Assembly (NCBI RefSeq): GCF_003015185.1
Contig: NZ_CP027860.1
Location: 5,301,001 to 5,365,000, forward strand
DNA from: Ahniella affigens
Lineage (GTDB): Bacteria > Pseudomonadota > Gammaproteobacteria > Xanthomonadales > Ahniellaceae
Direction: 5' to 3'
Length of the DNA: 64,000 nt
Shown here: piece by piece, positions 1 to 8,669 of the stretch
Numbering within the stretch: position 1 is the stretch's first letter
Layout of the letters: every line of letters begins with the position of its first letter
Translations under genes and position numbers: made by a program
The notes under the pieces: model-generated
Database searches by the model: none
Told to the model about the DNA's origin: nothing
What the model saw: the letters and a program-made list of their open reading frames with translations, nothing else

Positions 1-600
1 GACACCAACATCGGCTACCTGCGTGCGCACCAAGTGTCGATCTGGGATGAATGGGCCGACGCTGATGGAAACCTGGGCCCGGTCTATGGCAAGCAATGGC
101 GCAGCTGGGAAGGGGCTGATGGCCAGACATTTGATCAAATCGCCGAGGTGATCAAGCGGATCAAGGTTGATCCGAACTCGCGGCGGTTGCTGGTCAATGC
201 CTGGAATGTGGCGGACTTGCCGCACATGGCGCTGTCACCGTGCCACGCGCTGTTTCAATTCTATGTGGGCAACGGCCGACTGAGCTGCCAGCTGTATCAG
301 CGCAGTGCCGATGTGTTTCTCGGCGTGCCGTTCAACATTGCCTCGTATGCGTTGTTGACGCACATGATCGCGCAGGTATGTGACCTGCATGTGGGCGAGT
401 TTGTGCACACGTTGGGCGATGCCCATCTGTACCAGAACCACCTCGATCAAGCGCGGCTGCAACTGACGCGAACGCCGCGAGCGTTGCCGACCCTTTGGCT
501 GAATCCGACCGTGCGCGACATCGATGGCTTCCAGTTCGACGACATCCGGATCGATGGTTACGACCCGCATCCGGCCATCAAGGCACCGATTGCGGTGTAG
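1..600 (+). CDS. thyA: Thymidylate synthase (5' end outside window)
   Basis: Thymidylate synthase methylates dUMP to dTMP using methylene-tetrahydrofolate, in the cytoplasm. The frame is open from base 1, so the N-terminal third lies upstream and 199 residues are visible. Family hallmarks are the WDEWAD and [11 protein letters not shown] blocks, the active-site [10 protein letters not shown] segment (catalytic Cys codon at 241-243), the R-S-A-D-x-F-L-G-V-P-F-N nucleotide-binding stretch, and the H-x-Y motif in GDAHLYQNH. The C-terminus ends in A-P-I-A-V, the usual ThyA end (K-A-P-V-A-[IV]). The first in-frame ATG (34) is internal to the conserved region and is not the start. A hairpin follows the stop codon directly. 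Confidence 0.97.
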   Translation, partial: DTNIGYLRAHQVSIWDEWADADGNLGPVYGKQWRSWEGADGQTFDQIAEVIKRIKVDPNSRRLLVNAWNVADLPHMALSPCHALFQFYVGNGRLSCQLYQRSADVFLGVPFNIASYALLTHMIAQVCDLHVGEFVHTLGDAHLYQNHLDQARLQLTRTPRALPTLWLNPTVRDIDGFQFDDIRIDGYDPHPAIKAPIAV

Positions 601-623
601 GGGCAGAACCCTGTGTCTGCCCC
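600..623 (+). terminator. Hairpin just after thyA
   Basis: GGGGCAGA (600-607) pairs with TCTGCCCC (616-623) across an 8-nt loop, starting on the last base of the thyA stop codon. There is no T-run after it, so it is only a possible weak or Rho-assisted terminator or mRNA 3'-end stabiliser. A nearly repeated CTGCCCCAGGCCT follows it. Confidence 0.35.
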
Positions 624-823
624 AGGCCTCGCCTCTGCCCCAGGCCTCTGTCGGGCATGTTGGTTCGTCAGAAGCGTCAACCCGATGTTCGAGACAGCCG
701 TCAAATCGGGGCACCCAGCACCGAGGCACTCCACAATTCGGGCAGACACAGCGGTCAGCCCCACGGCCGCATAGAGGTTGCTAGGATCGGGGCACCATCA
801 GACCATTCCGCCAGGGAGCCACT

Positions 824-1240
824 ATGCATCGCTTGTCTTCGTATTTCGGTACCTTGCTCGCTGCGCTGTTCGTCAGTGCGAATGCCCACGCTGCCGAATC
901 GGTCACCGGCACATGGGAATGGGCGGACAAGCACGAGGCCAGCGGACATCTTGCGCTGATCCAGGAGGGCACGACGGTGCGCTTCCAGCTGCAACTGCAG
1001 GCCGGGCCACCGGGCTACAACATGGGCATCATCGGCGGCGAATTCGAGCTCAAGAATGGCGAAGGGATTTTCTTCAGCGACGAAAACGGGCCTTGCCAGT
1101 TGACCTTCACGTTCGACGCCAAGAGTGTCGTCATCAAGACCGACCCCGAGCAAACAGAATGCGGCTTTGGCAACGGCGTGTATGCGGATGGAACCTTTCC
1201 CCGCACCAGCGCCAAGACCCCGACGTTTGAGGAATGGTAA
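824..1240 (+). CDS. Secreted protein of unknown function
   Basis: I do not recognise this 138-residue protein. Residues 1-23 form a typical Sec signal peptide, with a hydrophobic core followed by A-H-A-A. The mature part is a small beta-rich domain beginning V-T-G-T-W-E-W, a pattern seen in lipocalin-like or TIGR-type small secreted domains. It contains two cysteines (near residues 96 and 119) that could form a disulfide in the periplasm. The ATG at 824 is preceded by an AGGGAG ribosome-binding site. The stop codon overlaps the start of the next gene, so the two are probably co-transcribed. Confidence 0.75.
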   Translation: MHRLSSYFGTLLAALFVSANAHAAESVTGTWEWADKHEASGHLALIQEGTTVRFQLQLQAGPPGYNMGIIGGEFELKNGEGIFFSDENGPCQLTFTFDAKSVVIKTDPEQTECGFGNGVYADGTFPRTSAKTPTFEEW

Positions 1241-2028
1241 GCCGCGAACCAAAGCTGAGTGTAGGTGGTCTGCTCGGCCTCTGGATGGCGGATCAGGTTC
1301 GGATTTTGTCGTTCCACCTGCCGTCCCGCGGCATGGCCGACCATGCCAACCGCTATCTGCTGTGCGGTCTGTTCGTCACATGGCTCGCCGGCCTGGGCCG
1401 ATATTGGGATCACCCGTCCGCGCAGTGGTGGCAGTACGCAGGGCTCGGGTCGGTCGCCTACGTGTTCGTGCTCTCGGCATTGCTCTGGCTGGTGGTTGTT
1501 CCACTTCGGCCCGAACGGTGGACTTATCGGTCGGTGTTGGTGTTCGTGACGATGACGTCACTGCCCGCACTCTTGTATGCGATCCCGGTCGAGCGCTCGG
1601 TCGATGCGGCCGAAGCGTCGGCGCTCAATGCCACGTTTCTGAAAATCGTGGCATTGTGGCGACTTGCGTTGCTCATCTGGTTCTTGCGGCACTTCGCGAA
1701 ACTGGAGTGGCCGCAAGCGGTGGTGACGGCCTTGTTGCCAATGGCGTTGATTGTGATCACGCTCGGCATGCTCAATCTGGAACAGGCGGTTTTTCAGATC
1801 ATGGCCGGCATTCGCGACCGTGAGCCGACGCCTTACGATGATGCCTATGCCGTCGTGGTGACCTTGAACTTCCTCTCCATCGTACTCTCACCCGCATTGA
1901 TCGGGTTCTATCTCGGCGCGATCATCCAGGCCAGCAACCGTCGACGCGATGAACGCATCGCTGCGGCCCGGCGAGCGGCGTTGATCGGCGACCGTCCGGC
2001 CCCAATGGAAGACGACTCGACGACCTGA
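1234..2028 (+). CDS. Multi-pass inner-membrane protein, unknown function
   Basis: This 264-residue hydrophobic protein has about five or six predicted membrane helices (roughly residues 42-55, 70-90, 97-115, 140-155, 162-182 and 208-230) and a charged, Arg-rich C-terminal tail, which suggests a cytoplasmic C-terminus. I recognise no family motif. The ATG at 1234 overlaps the upstream stop by seven bases and lies very close to a GAGG. The ATG at 1285 is an alternative that would remove 17 residues. The gene converges with the ABC permease at 2042, with only 13 bases between them. Confidence 0.7.
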   Translation: MVSREPKLSVGGLLGLWMADQVRILSFHLPSRGMADHANRYLLCGLFVTWLAGLGRYWDHPSAQWWQYAGLGSVAYVFVLSALLWLVVVPLRPERWTYRSVLVFVTMTSLPALLYAIPVERSVDAAEASALNATFLKIVALWRLALLIWFLRHFAKLEWPQAVVTALLPMALIVITLGMLNLEQAVFQIMAGIRDREPTPYDDAYAVVVTLNFLSIVLSPALIGFYLGAIIQASNRRRDERIAAARRAALIGDRPAPMEDDSTT

Positions 2029-2041
2029 TCGCCGGCCTGCC

Positions 2042-2815
2042 TCAACTCCGCAGGCCGCGCCCGCGCTTCAGTAGCCAGCTGGCGTAAACGCCAAGTGCAA
2101 TTGCTGCCAATGCCATCACGGTGATCGATTGCAGAGGCGGTACATCGGAGATGCCGAGCAGGCCATAGCGGAATGCATTGACCATGTACAGGATCGGATT
2201 GAAGTGGCTGAGCTTTTCCCAAAACGGCGGCAGCAGCGACACCGAATAGAACACGCCGCCGAGATACGTCAGTGGCGTCAGCACAAAGGTGGGGACAATC
2301 GCGATGTCATCGAACTTCTTCGCATACATCGCATTGATGAAGCCGGCAAACGCAAACGTGACGGACGTCAGCAGCAACGTCAGCAATGTGACGAGTGGAT
2401 GATGCAGTTTGATCTTCGTAAAGAACATCGCGACGACCAGCACGATTGCACCCACCATCAAGCCACGAACGATGGCGCCAACACAGTAGCCGGCCAGAAT
2501 CACCCAGTTTGGCGTCGGTGACACCAGCATCTCTTCGATGAAGCGCTGAAACTTCGCGCCAAAAAAGCTCGATACGATGTTGCCGTAGCTGTTCTGAATC
2601 ACACTCATCATGATGAGCCCGGGCACGATGAAATCGATATACCGGATCCCATTCATCTCGCCGATGCGATTGCCGATCAGGTTGCCGAAGATGACAAAGT
2701 ACAACGTCATCGTGATCGCGGGTGGCACCAGGGTTTGACCCCAGATACGCAAAATACGCGTGACTTCGCGCATCACGATGGTGTTCAGAGCGGTCAGGTT
2801 GCCACGCGTGTTCAT
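2042..2815 (-). CDS. ABC-2 type transporter permease (YadH-like)
   Basis: This is the membrane subunit of an ABC-2 exporter. The 257-residue protein has the YadH/NodJ-type pattern: an N-terminal cytoplasmic helix (MREVTRILRIWGQTLVPP), then six membrane helices, with the family stretch FIVPGLIMMSVIQNSYGN near residues 67-84 and a C-terminal cytoplasmic LLKRGRG tail. Its start overlaps the stop of the upstream ATPase gene by four bases (ATGA), indicating translational coupling. E. coli YadGH is the closest well-known pair. The substrate is unknown, although related systems export polysaccharide, lipid or drug molecules. Confidence 0.9.
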   Translation of the reverse strand: MNTRGNLTALNTIVMREVTRILRIWGQTLVPPAITMTLYFVIFGNLIGNRIGEMNGIRYIDFIVPGLIMMSVIQNSYGNIVSSFFGAKFQRFIEEMLVSPTPNWVILAGYCVGAIVRGLMVGAIVLVVAMFFTKIKLHHPLVTLLTLLLTSVTFAFAGFINAMYAKKFDDIAIVPTFVLTPLTYLGGVFYSVSLLPPFWEKLSHFNPILYMVNAFRYGLLGISDVPPLQSITVMALAAIALGVYASWLLKRGRGLRS

Positions 2816-3738
2816 GCTGCTTTTCCGGATTTGTCGACCAGGTTCAAGAACAGTTCTTCCAAACGATTGGCCTTGTTGCGCAGGCTGCGCAGCCGAATGC
2901 CGGCGGCGTCGAGCGCGCGGAATACCGCATTGAGTTCGGTCCCCTTGGCGACTTCCGCCTCCAGAGTGTGATCATCAATCCGCTTCAACTGCACGCCATC
3001 GACATTCGGCAAGCTGTTGCAGCTGTCGACTAGGTCCAGCACAAAGGTCTCCCGATCCAAACTCGCCAGCAGCGACTTCATGTCGCTCTTTCGGATGATT
3101 TCACCCTTGTCGATGATCGCAATGTTGCGGCACAGCTGCTCAGCCTCTTCGAGATAGTGCGTGGTCAGAATCACGGTCGTGCCAGCCCGGTTGATCTGCT
3201 CCACGAACTGCCACATCGAACGGCGGATTTCGATATCCACGCCGGCGGTCGGTTCATCGAGGATCAGCAGCTTCGGCTCATGGACCATGGCGCGAGCAAT
3301 CATCAATCGGCGCTTCATGCCCCCCGACAACGTTCGCGACGGCACGAAGGCCTTGTCCCAGAGCGACAACTGCTTCAGATAGCGCTCGGCGCGCTCCCTG
3401 GCCAGCGGGCGGGGCAGGCCGTAGAACCCAGCTTGATTGACCACAATATCGAACGGTTTTTCGAACTGGTTGAAATTGATTTCCTGTGGCACGACACCCA
3501 GCATGCCCAATGCCGACTCGCGCTGGCGGCCGAGATCCTCACCAAAGATCCGGATGCTGCCGGCACTCGGGCGGACGAGCGAGCAAACCGCACCGATCAA
3601 CGTGGATTTACCGGCACCATTCGGGCCGAGCAGTGCAAAGAAATCGCCGGGTTCGACCGTCAGCGAGACACCCTTGAGCGCATGCACGCCGGTGTCATAG
3701 GTTTTTCGTAGATCCAGAATCTCGAGTGCGGCGGTCAT
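2812..3738 (-). CDS. ABC transporter ATP-binding protein (YadG-like)
   Basis: This is the cytoplasmic ATPase partner of the permease at 2042-2815. The 308 residues carry a Walker A (GPNGAGKST, residues 38-46), an L-S-G-G-M signature, a Walker B (LLILDEPTAGVD) and an H-loop (TTHYLEEAEQL). About 80 residues beyond the nucleotide-binding domain form the C-terminal extension typical of the YadG/DrrA/CcmA-like group. It is the first gene of a two-gene operon with a four-base overlap. The hairpin terminator at 3751-3780 lies just upstream and separates it from the GYF-RDD gene. Confidence 0.93.
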   Translation of the reverse strand: MTAALEILDLRKTYDTGVHALKGVSLTVEPGDFFALLGPNGAGKSTLIGAVCSLVRPSAGSIRIFGEDLGRQRESALGMLGVVPQEINFNQFEKPFDIVVNQAGFYGLPRPLARERAERYLKQLSLWDKAFVPSRTLSGGMKRRLMIARAMVHEPKLLILDEPTAGVDIEIRRSMWQFVEQINRAGTTVILTTHYLEEAEQLCRNIAIIDKGEIIRKSDMKSLLASLDRETFVLDLVDSCNSLPNVDGVQLKRIDDHTLEAEVAKGTELNAVFRALDAAGIRLRSLRNKANRLEELFLNLVDKSGKAA

Positions 3739-3750
3739 GGCCTCTCCACA

Positions 3751-3780
3751 AAGAAAAAAGGCGCCGGCTGGACCGGCGCC
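3751..3780 (-). terminator. Rho-independent terminator of the GYF-RDD-pilin gene
   Basis: GGCGCCGG (3760-3767) and CCGGCGCC (3773-3780) form a perfect 8-bp stem with a 5-nt loop. On the minus strand the stem is followed by T6-C-T2 (complement of 3751-3759). It lies about 70 bases past the stop codon of the gene at 3849-5189, in the right orientation to end it before the ABC operon. Confidence 0.85.
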
Positions 3781-3848
3781 TCGTCAAGCTTCTATTGTGG
3801 CGCTGTTTGTCGCCCGTTCAAGGGGCAATCAGGCCGATTGCAAGAACA

Positions 3849-5189
3849 TTACTGCGCGCAGCTCTTGGGCAGCCAGCGGTTGATGTCGGCATCGCTGGAG
3901 GCGCAACTCCAGGTCTGATTGGCGTCCATCGCAAGCTGCAGCATCTTGCCCGAAAGCTTCGGGTCGCCAGCCAGGGTCAGGTTGATCAGACAGAACTGCG
4001 TGCCGCTGTCATCCGTGCCGCGCTGGACCTCGGCGCGAGAAAAGTACAAACCGTAATAACTGTCGGCGCTGCCGACGGTGCCATCGCCGTTGCCTGGGCA
4101 ATTGCCATCGTTGCTGTTGAAGTATTCGGAGACGGCAATCTGAATTGGCCACGCTTCGTTGTAAGCGGCGGCAAGTTTGTTGCGCATGTTGAAATCCTGA
4201 TAGGCCGGAATTGCGATGGCTGCCAAGATCCCGACGCCAATGACGCCAAGCAGGCCAATGCCCACAATCAGCCCGACGATCAGACCCATGCTGCCGCTGC
4301 CGGACTTGCCGCCAAGTTGCGTGCGCGACGACTTGTCGATCACCAGCGTGCCCGCGATCATGTCGTGCAAGGCTTGCTTGCGGCCGGTAAAGCCCGCCAT
4401 GACATAGCCCAAGTAAAGCGGCATGCCGGACACGATCTTGCCCAACAAACGGCCGAGAGCGCGACCAAAACCGATTCGGCGGCCTTCCTTGTCGACGACC
4501 CGAATGCCGATCAGTCGTTTGCCCAGCGTGGCGCCGGACGCACTGCGTTCGCAGATCACGAAGTAGAAAGCACCCAACAGTGACATGAAGCCGTTGATCG
4601 CAATCAGCGCAATCATGGGGCCCATGCTCGGCTCGCCGTTCATGGCACCCGCCATCATCATCGGCGTCAGAATGGCGCCAGCGATGGCCAGGACCGGAAC
4701 GATGATGATGGTGAGCAGCACGCCGTCGATCAGCAGTGCCACAAAACGCCGCCAGAAGCCGGCGTACACCATTTCGGACTCCGCAACTGAATCAGGCAAC
4801 CCAGCGGCGGGTGCGGGAGCTGCCGGACGCTGACCGCTGACGGGCGGGCGCGGCGGTGCGGCCGCCTGCATGGCAGCCGGCGCGGGATAAATCTCGGTGG
4901 CTGCGAGTGGCGATGCCTGCGGTCTTGGTGCCGGCGCTGGCGCTGGCGCCAGAGCTGGTGCTGGCGCACGCGGCGGTGGCGCCGTCACCTCAGCATGCAT
5001 CGGCAACGGAATGCCGAGTTCCGCTGCGACCTCTTTCCAGGGGCGCCATTGCGGCCAGCCGTCGCGCCAGATGAGCGCGCGCTCGTACCAGCCCGGTGCG
5101 TGCATGGCTTCCTTCAGTTGGGCGATTCCGACCGGGCCGTTTGGCTGTTTGGCGGCATTGCTGTAGTACCAGATGGCGTCGTCGCTCAT
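3849..5189 (-). CDS. GYF_2-RDD-pilin-like fusion membrane protein
   Basis: The 446 residues combine three modules. Residues 1-60 are a GYF_2-type domain (WYYSNAAKQPNGPV, then WRDGWPQW). Residues 61-138 are a Pro/Ala-rich linker. Residues 140-286 are an RDD-family membrane domain (GFWRRFVALLIDGVLL; later TLGKRLIGIRVVD and LHDMIAGTLVI). Residues 303-345 resemble the N-terminal helix of type IV pilins (GILAAIAIPAYQDF), and the remainder is a pilin-like globular domain ending W-S-C-(x14)-C-A-Q, the position of the PilA disulfide loop. The prepilin-peptidase site (G before F-T-L-x-E) is absent, so this should not be processed as a pilin. It probably has a cytoplasmic N-terminus and a periplasmic C-terminus. 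Function is unknown. The start is the ATG at 5189, and the gene is followed by a strong terminator. Confidence 0.85.
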   Translation of the reverse strand: MSDDAIWYYSNAAKQPNGPVGIAQLKEAMHAPGWYERALIWRDGWPQWRPWKEVAAELGIPLPMHAEVTAPPPRAPAPALAPAPAPAPRPQASPLAATEIYPAPAAMQAAAPPRPPVSGQRPAAPAPAAGLPDSVAESEMVYAGFWRRFVALLIDGVLLTIIIVPVLAIAGAILTPMMMAGAMNGEPSMGPMIALIAINGFMSLLGAFYFVICERSASGATLGKRLIGIRVVDKEGRRIGFGRALGRLLGKIVSGMPLYLGYVMAGFTGRKQALHDMIAGTLVIDKSSRTQLGGKSGSGSMGLIVGLIVGIGLLGVIGVGILAAIAIPAYQDFNMRNKLAAAYNEAWPIQIAVSEYFNSNDGNCPGNGDGTVGSADSYYGLYFSRAEVQRGTDDSGTQFCLINLTLAGDPKLSGKMLQLAMDANQTWSCASSDADINRWLPKSCAQ

Positions 5190-5315
5190 GGCGGCTCCCG
5201 TAGTCAGACCTGAACCCCAAGTTTGCGAGTGTTTGTGTTTTCACTCAAGGGGTTGGCGAAAGAAGTGCAGACGTGACCGACAAACGGCCCTGGCTGACCG
5301 TAAAGTTTTGCCGGC

Positions 5316-5780
5316 TCAATGCAGTCGGGCGTCGCCCAACAGCTCGGCATGGATCCAGGCGAATTCCGCCTCCCGACCGGGCTGGTTATACAGCACCATC
5401 AGCACCACCCACTTCAATTCTTCGACTTGTACGGGCGCATGCTCCAGAGCCAGCGCCCGCTCCAGCACGCGCTCACGAGTTCGTACGTCGAGCATGCCGT
5501 GCTGTTCCAGGCGCAGCAAAAAGCCACGCGCAGAGACGTCCAGATAGTCCTGCTCAATCGGGGCATAGATGCGCACTGGGTGCGCCGTAGACGCGGGGGC
5601 CTCGGGTGGTGCCTGCAGTGCAGCCAGCCAATCCCAGGCCTTGCCAATGTTGTTGCTGTGAAAGCCGGCCTCAAGCAACGCATCCTGCATGCTGTCGCGA
5701 TCGAACGTGGTGTTTTCGGGTGCGCAGAAGAAGTAGTTCTCGAACAGGTAAACCAGTACTTCCAGCATGTTCTCTTTCAT
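5316..5780 (-). CDS. smg: Smg family protein (DUF494)
   Basis: This is a conserved 154-residue protein; E. coli Smg has about 157. The N-terminus M-K-E-N-M-L-E-V-L-V-Y-L-F-E-N-Y is nearly invariant in the family. I chose the ATG at 5780 because an AAGGA lies about nine bases upstream and it gives the family start; the open frame continues upstream to 5912, overlapping dprA. Function is not established. It lies downstream of dprA, as in E. coli and Xanthomonas, and is probably co-transcribed with it. In many relatives topA follows, but here an intergenic gap and the GYF-RDD gene follow. Confidence 0.93.
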   Translation of the reverse strand: MKENMLEVLVYLFENYFFCAPENTTFDRDSMQDALLEAGFHSNNIGKAWDWLAALQAPPEAPASTAHPVRIYAPIEQDYLDVSARGFLLRLEQHGMLDVRTRERVLERALALEHAPVQVEELKWVVLMVLYNQPGREAEFAWIHAELLGDARLH

Positions 5781-5898
5781 CCGCCATCCTTTGTTCGGGC
5801 CTGCTTGCGGACTGCCGGCTGCACGCTCGGTCAGGCGGACCTCTGGTTCGAAAGGCACTCCGGGTGAGGTGCCTCTGTCGTTCATATGCTGCTGTCGT

Positions 5899-7056
5899 TC
5901 ATGAGCCGACATCCGAGCGCGCCAGCCAGGTATACCGGCCGCCGCCTAGGTCGGCCACCCTGTCCTTCAGCACCAATGCGGCCAGCATGGTCGAGATCGC
6001 CTGAGTGGTCAAGCCAGTCCGACGTTGCAGCGTATCGAAGTCGACCGGATCAAAGCCCATGGCGTCGGCAAGCTGATGCTCCGCCTCACTGAGCAACGCC
6101 GGGCGTACCGGCTGCGGGGGCAGCGCGCCATGGCCCATTCGTGCCAGCAGGCCGCCCAGCAGTTCGATGATTTCGGCCGGCGACTCGACCAGGCACGCGC
6201 CGTCCCGCAGCAGGCGGTGGCAGCCGCGGGCATGTTCGTTGTGAATCGAGCCCGGGATCGCAAAGACTTCGCGATTTTGCTCGGCAGCAAGCCGCGCGGT
6301 GATCAATGACCCCGATTTCAGCCCTGCCTCCACCACCAGTGTGGCCCGGCAGAGGCCGCTGATCACCCGATTGCGCCTTGGAAAGTGCTCGGGTCGCGGC
6401 GACGTGCCGAGCGGAAACTCGCTGAGTAGCACCCCCTGGCGCTGGATGTCCTGGGCCAATGGCGTGTTGCCAAGCGGATACGGCACATCGACGCCGGTGC
6501 CGAGCACGGCAACGGTGGGTCCGCCAGCCTGGAGGCACGCGCGGTGTGCTTCGGCGTCCACGCCGTAGGCCAGGCCGCTGACCACGGTGTAGCCCGCGCG
6601 GGACAACTCGGTCGCAAACCAGCGCGCGTTCTCGATGCCGCCCGCGCTGGCGCGGCGCGCGCCAACTACGGCGATCGTAGGCCAATGCAAGCAATCGGGA
6701 CTGCCGGCGACAAACAGTGGTGGTGCCGGGTCCAATGCCTCGGAAAGCAGCCGTGGGTAGTCGAGTTCGTCGGGCCAGATTAAGGCATGACCGGGCTGCT
6801 GCAACCAGGTCAAATCGGCGGCGATCTGATGCTCGTTTGGCCGTTTCAACCAGTTGATCGCGGCCGCACTCAGTCCGAGCTGCTGAAACCCTTGTTCGCT
6901 CATGGCGAGCAACTCAGCCAGATGGCCGATACGTTGCAGCTCAGCGAGCTTGGCCGGGCCAACGCCCGGAGTGCGCAGCCAGATCAGGCGGGCCAGAATC
7001 AGAGAATCGCGATCATTCATGCCCGGACTGTCGCCGATCTCCGGGTCGTCGCGCAT
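5899..7056 (-). CDS. dprA: DNA-processing protein DprA/Smf
   Basis: DprA binds incoming single-stranded DNA during natural transformation and loads RecA. The 385 residues contain an N-terminal SAM-like/HhH region (TPGVGPAKLAELQ), the Rossmann-fold core (VVGARRASAGG; VSGLAYGVDAEAHRA; GTGVDVPYP; FPRRNRVISGL; VEAGLKSGSLITA) and a C-terminal winged helix (DFDTLQRRTGLTTQAIS). The start could be the ATG at 7056 or at 7020 (MNDRDSL); neither has a clear Shine-Dalgarno sequence. It sits between the LysM gene upstream and smg downstream, the usual order in this lineage. Confidence 0.95.
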   Translation of the reverse strand: MRDDPEIGDSPGMNDRDSLILARLIWLRTPGVGPAKLAELQRIGHLAELLAMSEQGFQQLGLSAAAINWLKRPNEHQIAADLTWLQQPGHALIWPDELDYPRLLSEALDPAPPLFVAGSPDCLHWPTIAVVGARRASAGGIENARWFATELSRAGYTVVSGLAYGVDAEAHRACLQAGGPTVAVLGTGVDVPYPLGNTPLAQDIQRQGVLLSEFPLGTSPRPEHFPRRNRVISGLCRATLVVEAGLKSGSLITARLAAEQNREVFAIPGSIHNEHARGCHRLLRDGACLVESPAEIIELLGGLLARMGHGALPPQPVRPALLSEAEHQLADAMGFDPVDFDTLQRRTGLTTQAISTMLAALVLKDRVADLGGGRYTWLARSDVGS

Positions 7057-7122
7057 TGGCGATTTTCTGAAACTGCCCTAAGAAATTTCTGAGTTTGTTC
7101 GGTTTCGGACGCCAGAAACGCA

Positions 7123-7142
7123 AAGCGGCCCGAAGGCCGCTT
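7123..7142 (-). terminator. Hairpin after the LysM gene
   Basis: AAGCGGCC (7123-7130) and GGCCGCTT (7135-7142) form an 8-bp stem. On the minus strand the loop is TTCG, a very stable tetraloop. It lies 26 bases past the LysM stop codon. The downstream sequence is only moderately T-rich, so partial termination before dprA is plausible. Confidence 0.5.
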
Positions 7143-7167
7143 GCGAATCTGTAGCGCGATCGCGTGA

Positions 7168-8355
7168 TCAGGTCGAACGCGGCGGCCGCAGCACCGAGTT
7201 GATCTCGACGGGCCGGATGCCGTCCATGATCAGGCCATAGCTGACCTTTTCGAAGGTACGAAACACCATGACATGACCCAGATACTCTTCCGGCAGCGTG
7301 ACCTTGGCTTTGGATGGCGTGAAGGCCGTGCGGATATCGCCTTCGGGATGCTTGACGGTGTCACGAATCTGGCGCTCGGGCGCAAAGATCGAGAACACCT
7401 GACCGTTCGCAACACCGTCGCGGGCACCGCGGGACAGCGCCACCACCATCAACGGACCGGACCGGAAAATGCCGTCCGACACAGCGAGTACACGCATGTT
7501 GTCGGGCACGCTTTCCGGCTCGTGTGGCGAGTAAGACGAGTCATAGGGCGCGCGCTCAGGCGGTAGCACTAAGTCACCGGCTTTGACTTCCTCGCCACCA
7601 TGCTGCATGAGCACTTGCGCCGGATCGCCTGCGGCAATCACGCGGCCACGGCCGACCCATACGACTTCGTGGCCCAGAATGTGCTCACTCTTTTCGCTCC
7701 GCCAATCGGTCAGCTGTGTCCACAGCTTGCCAAAGGTCAACGCGCCGCTCGAATCCCAAGGCTCCGCAACTACGCGAGCGGGACCTTTGTTCCAAGGCAT
7801 GCGCTTCGGCAGTTCACGATAGACGTAAGTCGCGCGGGCCAGATCAAACTCTTCGCCAGCACGAGCATTCAAGCCGCGGACGTAGACCACGCGGTCACCG
7901 TGGCCATAAAGCTGGTGGTCTTCCACGGAGACGACGTAAGGGCGTGACTTGGCATCTGCCGGTGAAATGACGCGGGCTTGTTCGAGGAACGGCTCCAACT
8001 CTGCCAGCGGAATCGCGGTGACCGCCTGACGATCGGAGATGTCCCGGACCTTTGGCGATAGCTTGACGACACCGGGGCGTTGTCCCTTGACGAGACGCGG
8101 CTGGCCATCGATATAGACCAGACTCAACTGATCGCCCGGATAAATCAGATGCGGATTCGCGATCTGCGAGTTGGCCTGCCAGATTTCCGGCCACAGCCAA
8201 GGATCGTTCAAGAACCGCTTGGCAATGCCCCAAAGGGTATCGCCTTCAACAACGGTGTATTCGGTCGGATGATCGTCACGGAGCGTGACCTCGGCCGCAA
8301 AACTTCCGCAGGTCAGGAGGGTTCCGGCGATTACTGCAAGTGTTTTTTTAAGCAT
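7168..8355 (-). CDS. Exported LysM-domain peptidoglycan-binding protein
   Basis: The 395-residue protein has a signal peptide (residues 1-21, ending S-F-A-A) and one LysM domain at about 32-80 (EYTVVEGDTLWGIAKRF, then NPHLIYPGDQLSL), which binds peptidoglycan glycan strands in the periplasm. The remaining 300 residues have the long C-terminal region of the LysM proteins found upstream of dprA in Xanthomonadaceae and many other gammaproteobacteria. Its enzymatic function is unknown and no peptidase motif is visible. It is divergent from the large secreted cytochrome gene at 8670. Confidence 0.9.
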   Translation of the reverse strand: MLKKTLAVIAGTLLTCGSFAAEVTLRDDHPTEYTVVEGDTLWGIAKRFLNDPWLWPEIWQANSQIANPHLIYPGDQLSLVYIDGQPRLVKGQRPGVVKLSPKVRDISDRQAVTAIPLAELEPFLEQARVISPADAKSRPYVVSVEDHQLYGHGDRVVYVRGLNARAGEEFDLARATYVYRELPKRMPWNKGPARVVAEPWDSSGALTFGKLWTQLTDWRSEKSEHILGHEVVWVGRGRVIAAGDPAQVLMQHGGEEVKAGDLVLPPERAPYDSSYSPHEPESVPDNMRVLAVSDGIFRSGPLMVVALSRGARDGVANGQVFSIFAPERQIRDTVKHPEGDIRTAFTPSKAKVTLPEEYLGHVMVFRTFEKVSYGLIMDGIRPVEINSVLRPPRST

Positions 8356-8669
8356 GGCGGCTAAGGTCCTGATTCACAACGGACTGGCCCGAGTGTAGCC
8401 CAAAACTTTTACCAGAGAAAATGGGGGTGGCGCACAGTCCCGATTTTCGACCCCCAGATTTGGACCCCAGATGTCGTTTTGGGTGGCTTTTTGCGTCATC
8501 CCTGGTGCGACGCGGCTTGGTTCTGGCTCTTGGCCGAGCCCGCGGCATCCCCTCTGGAGACGGTCTCATGAACGCACTAGGACTTTTTAAATCAGTGACT
8601 TGGCGCACATTGTTCAAACCCGCCCGGCATGCACCTTGCTGGCTTTCAGACAGAACCGGAGTTCCATCC
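8356..8669. other. Divergent intergenic region
   Basis: This 314-base gap holds the promoters and leaders of the LysM gene (minus) and of the large cytochrome/PKD gene (plus). The plus frame stays open from 8421, but the translation before 8670 is Arg-rich and unlike an exported protein N-terminus, so I treat it as noncoding. A short direct repeat GACCCCAGAT is visible near 8450-8472. I see no further gene. Confidence 0.6.

Noticed and set aside
612-650. Tandem CTGCCCCAGGCCT units after thyA as a CRISPR-like or satellite repeat
   Set aside because: Only two imperfect units without spacers; no cas genes anywhere in the window.
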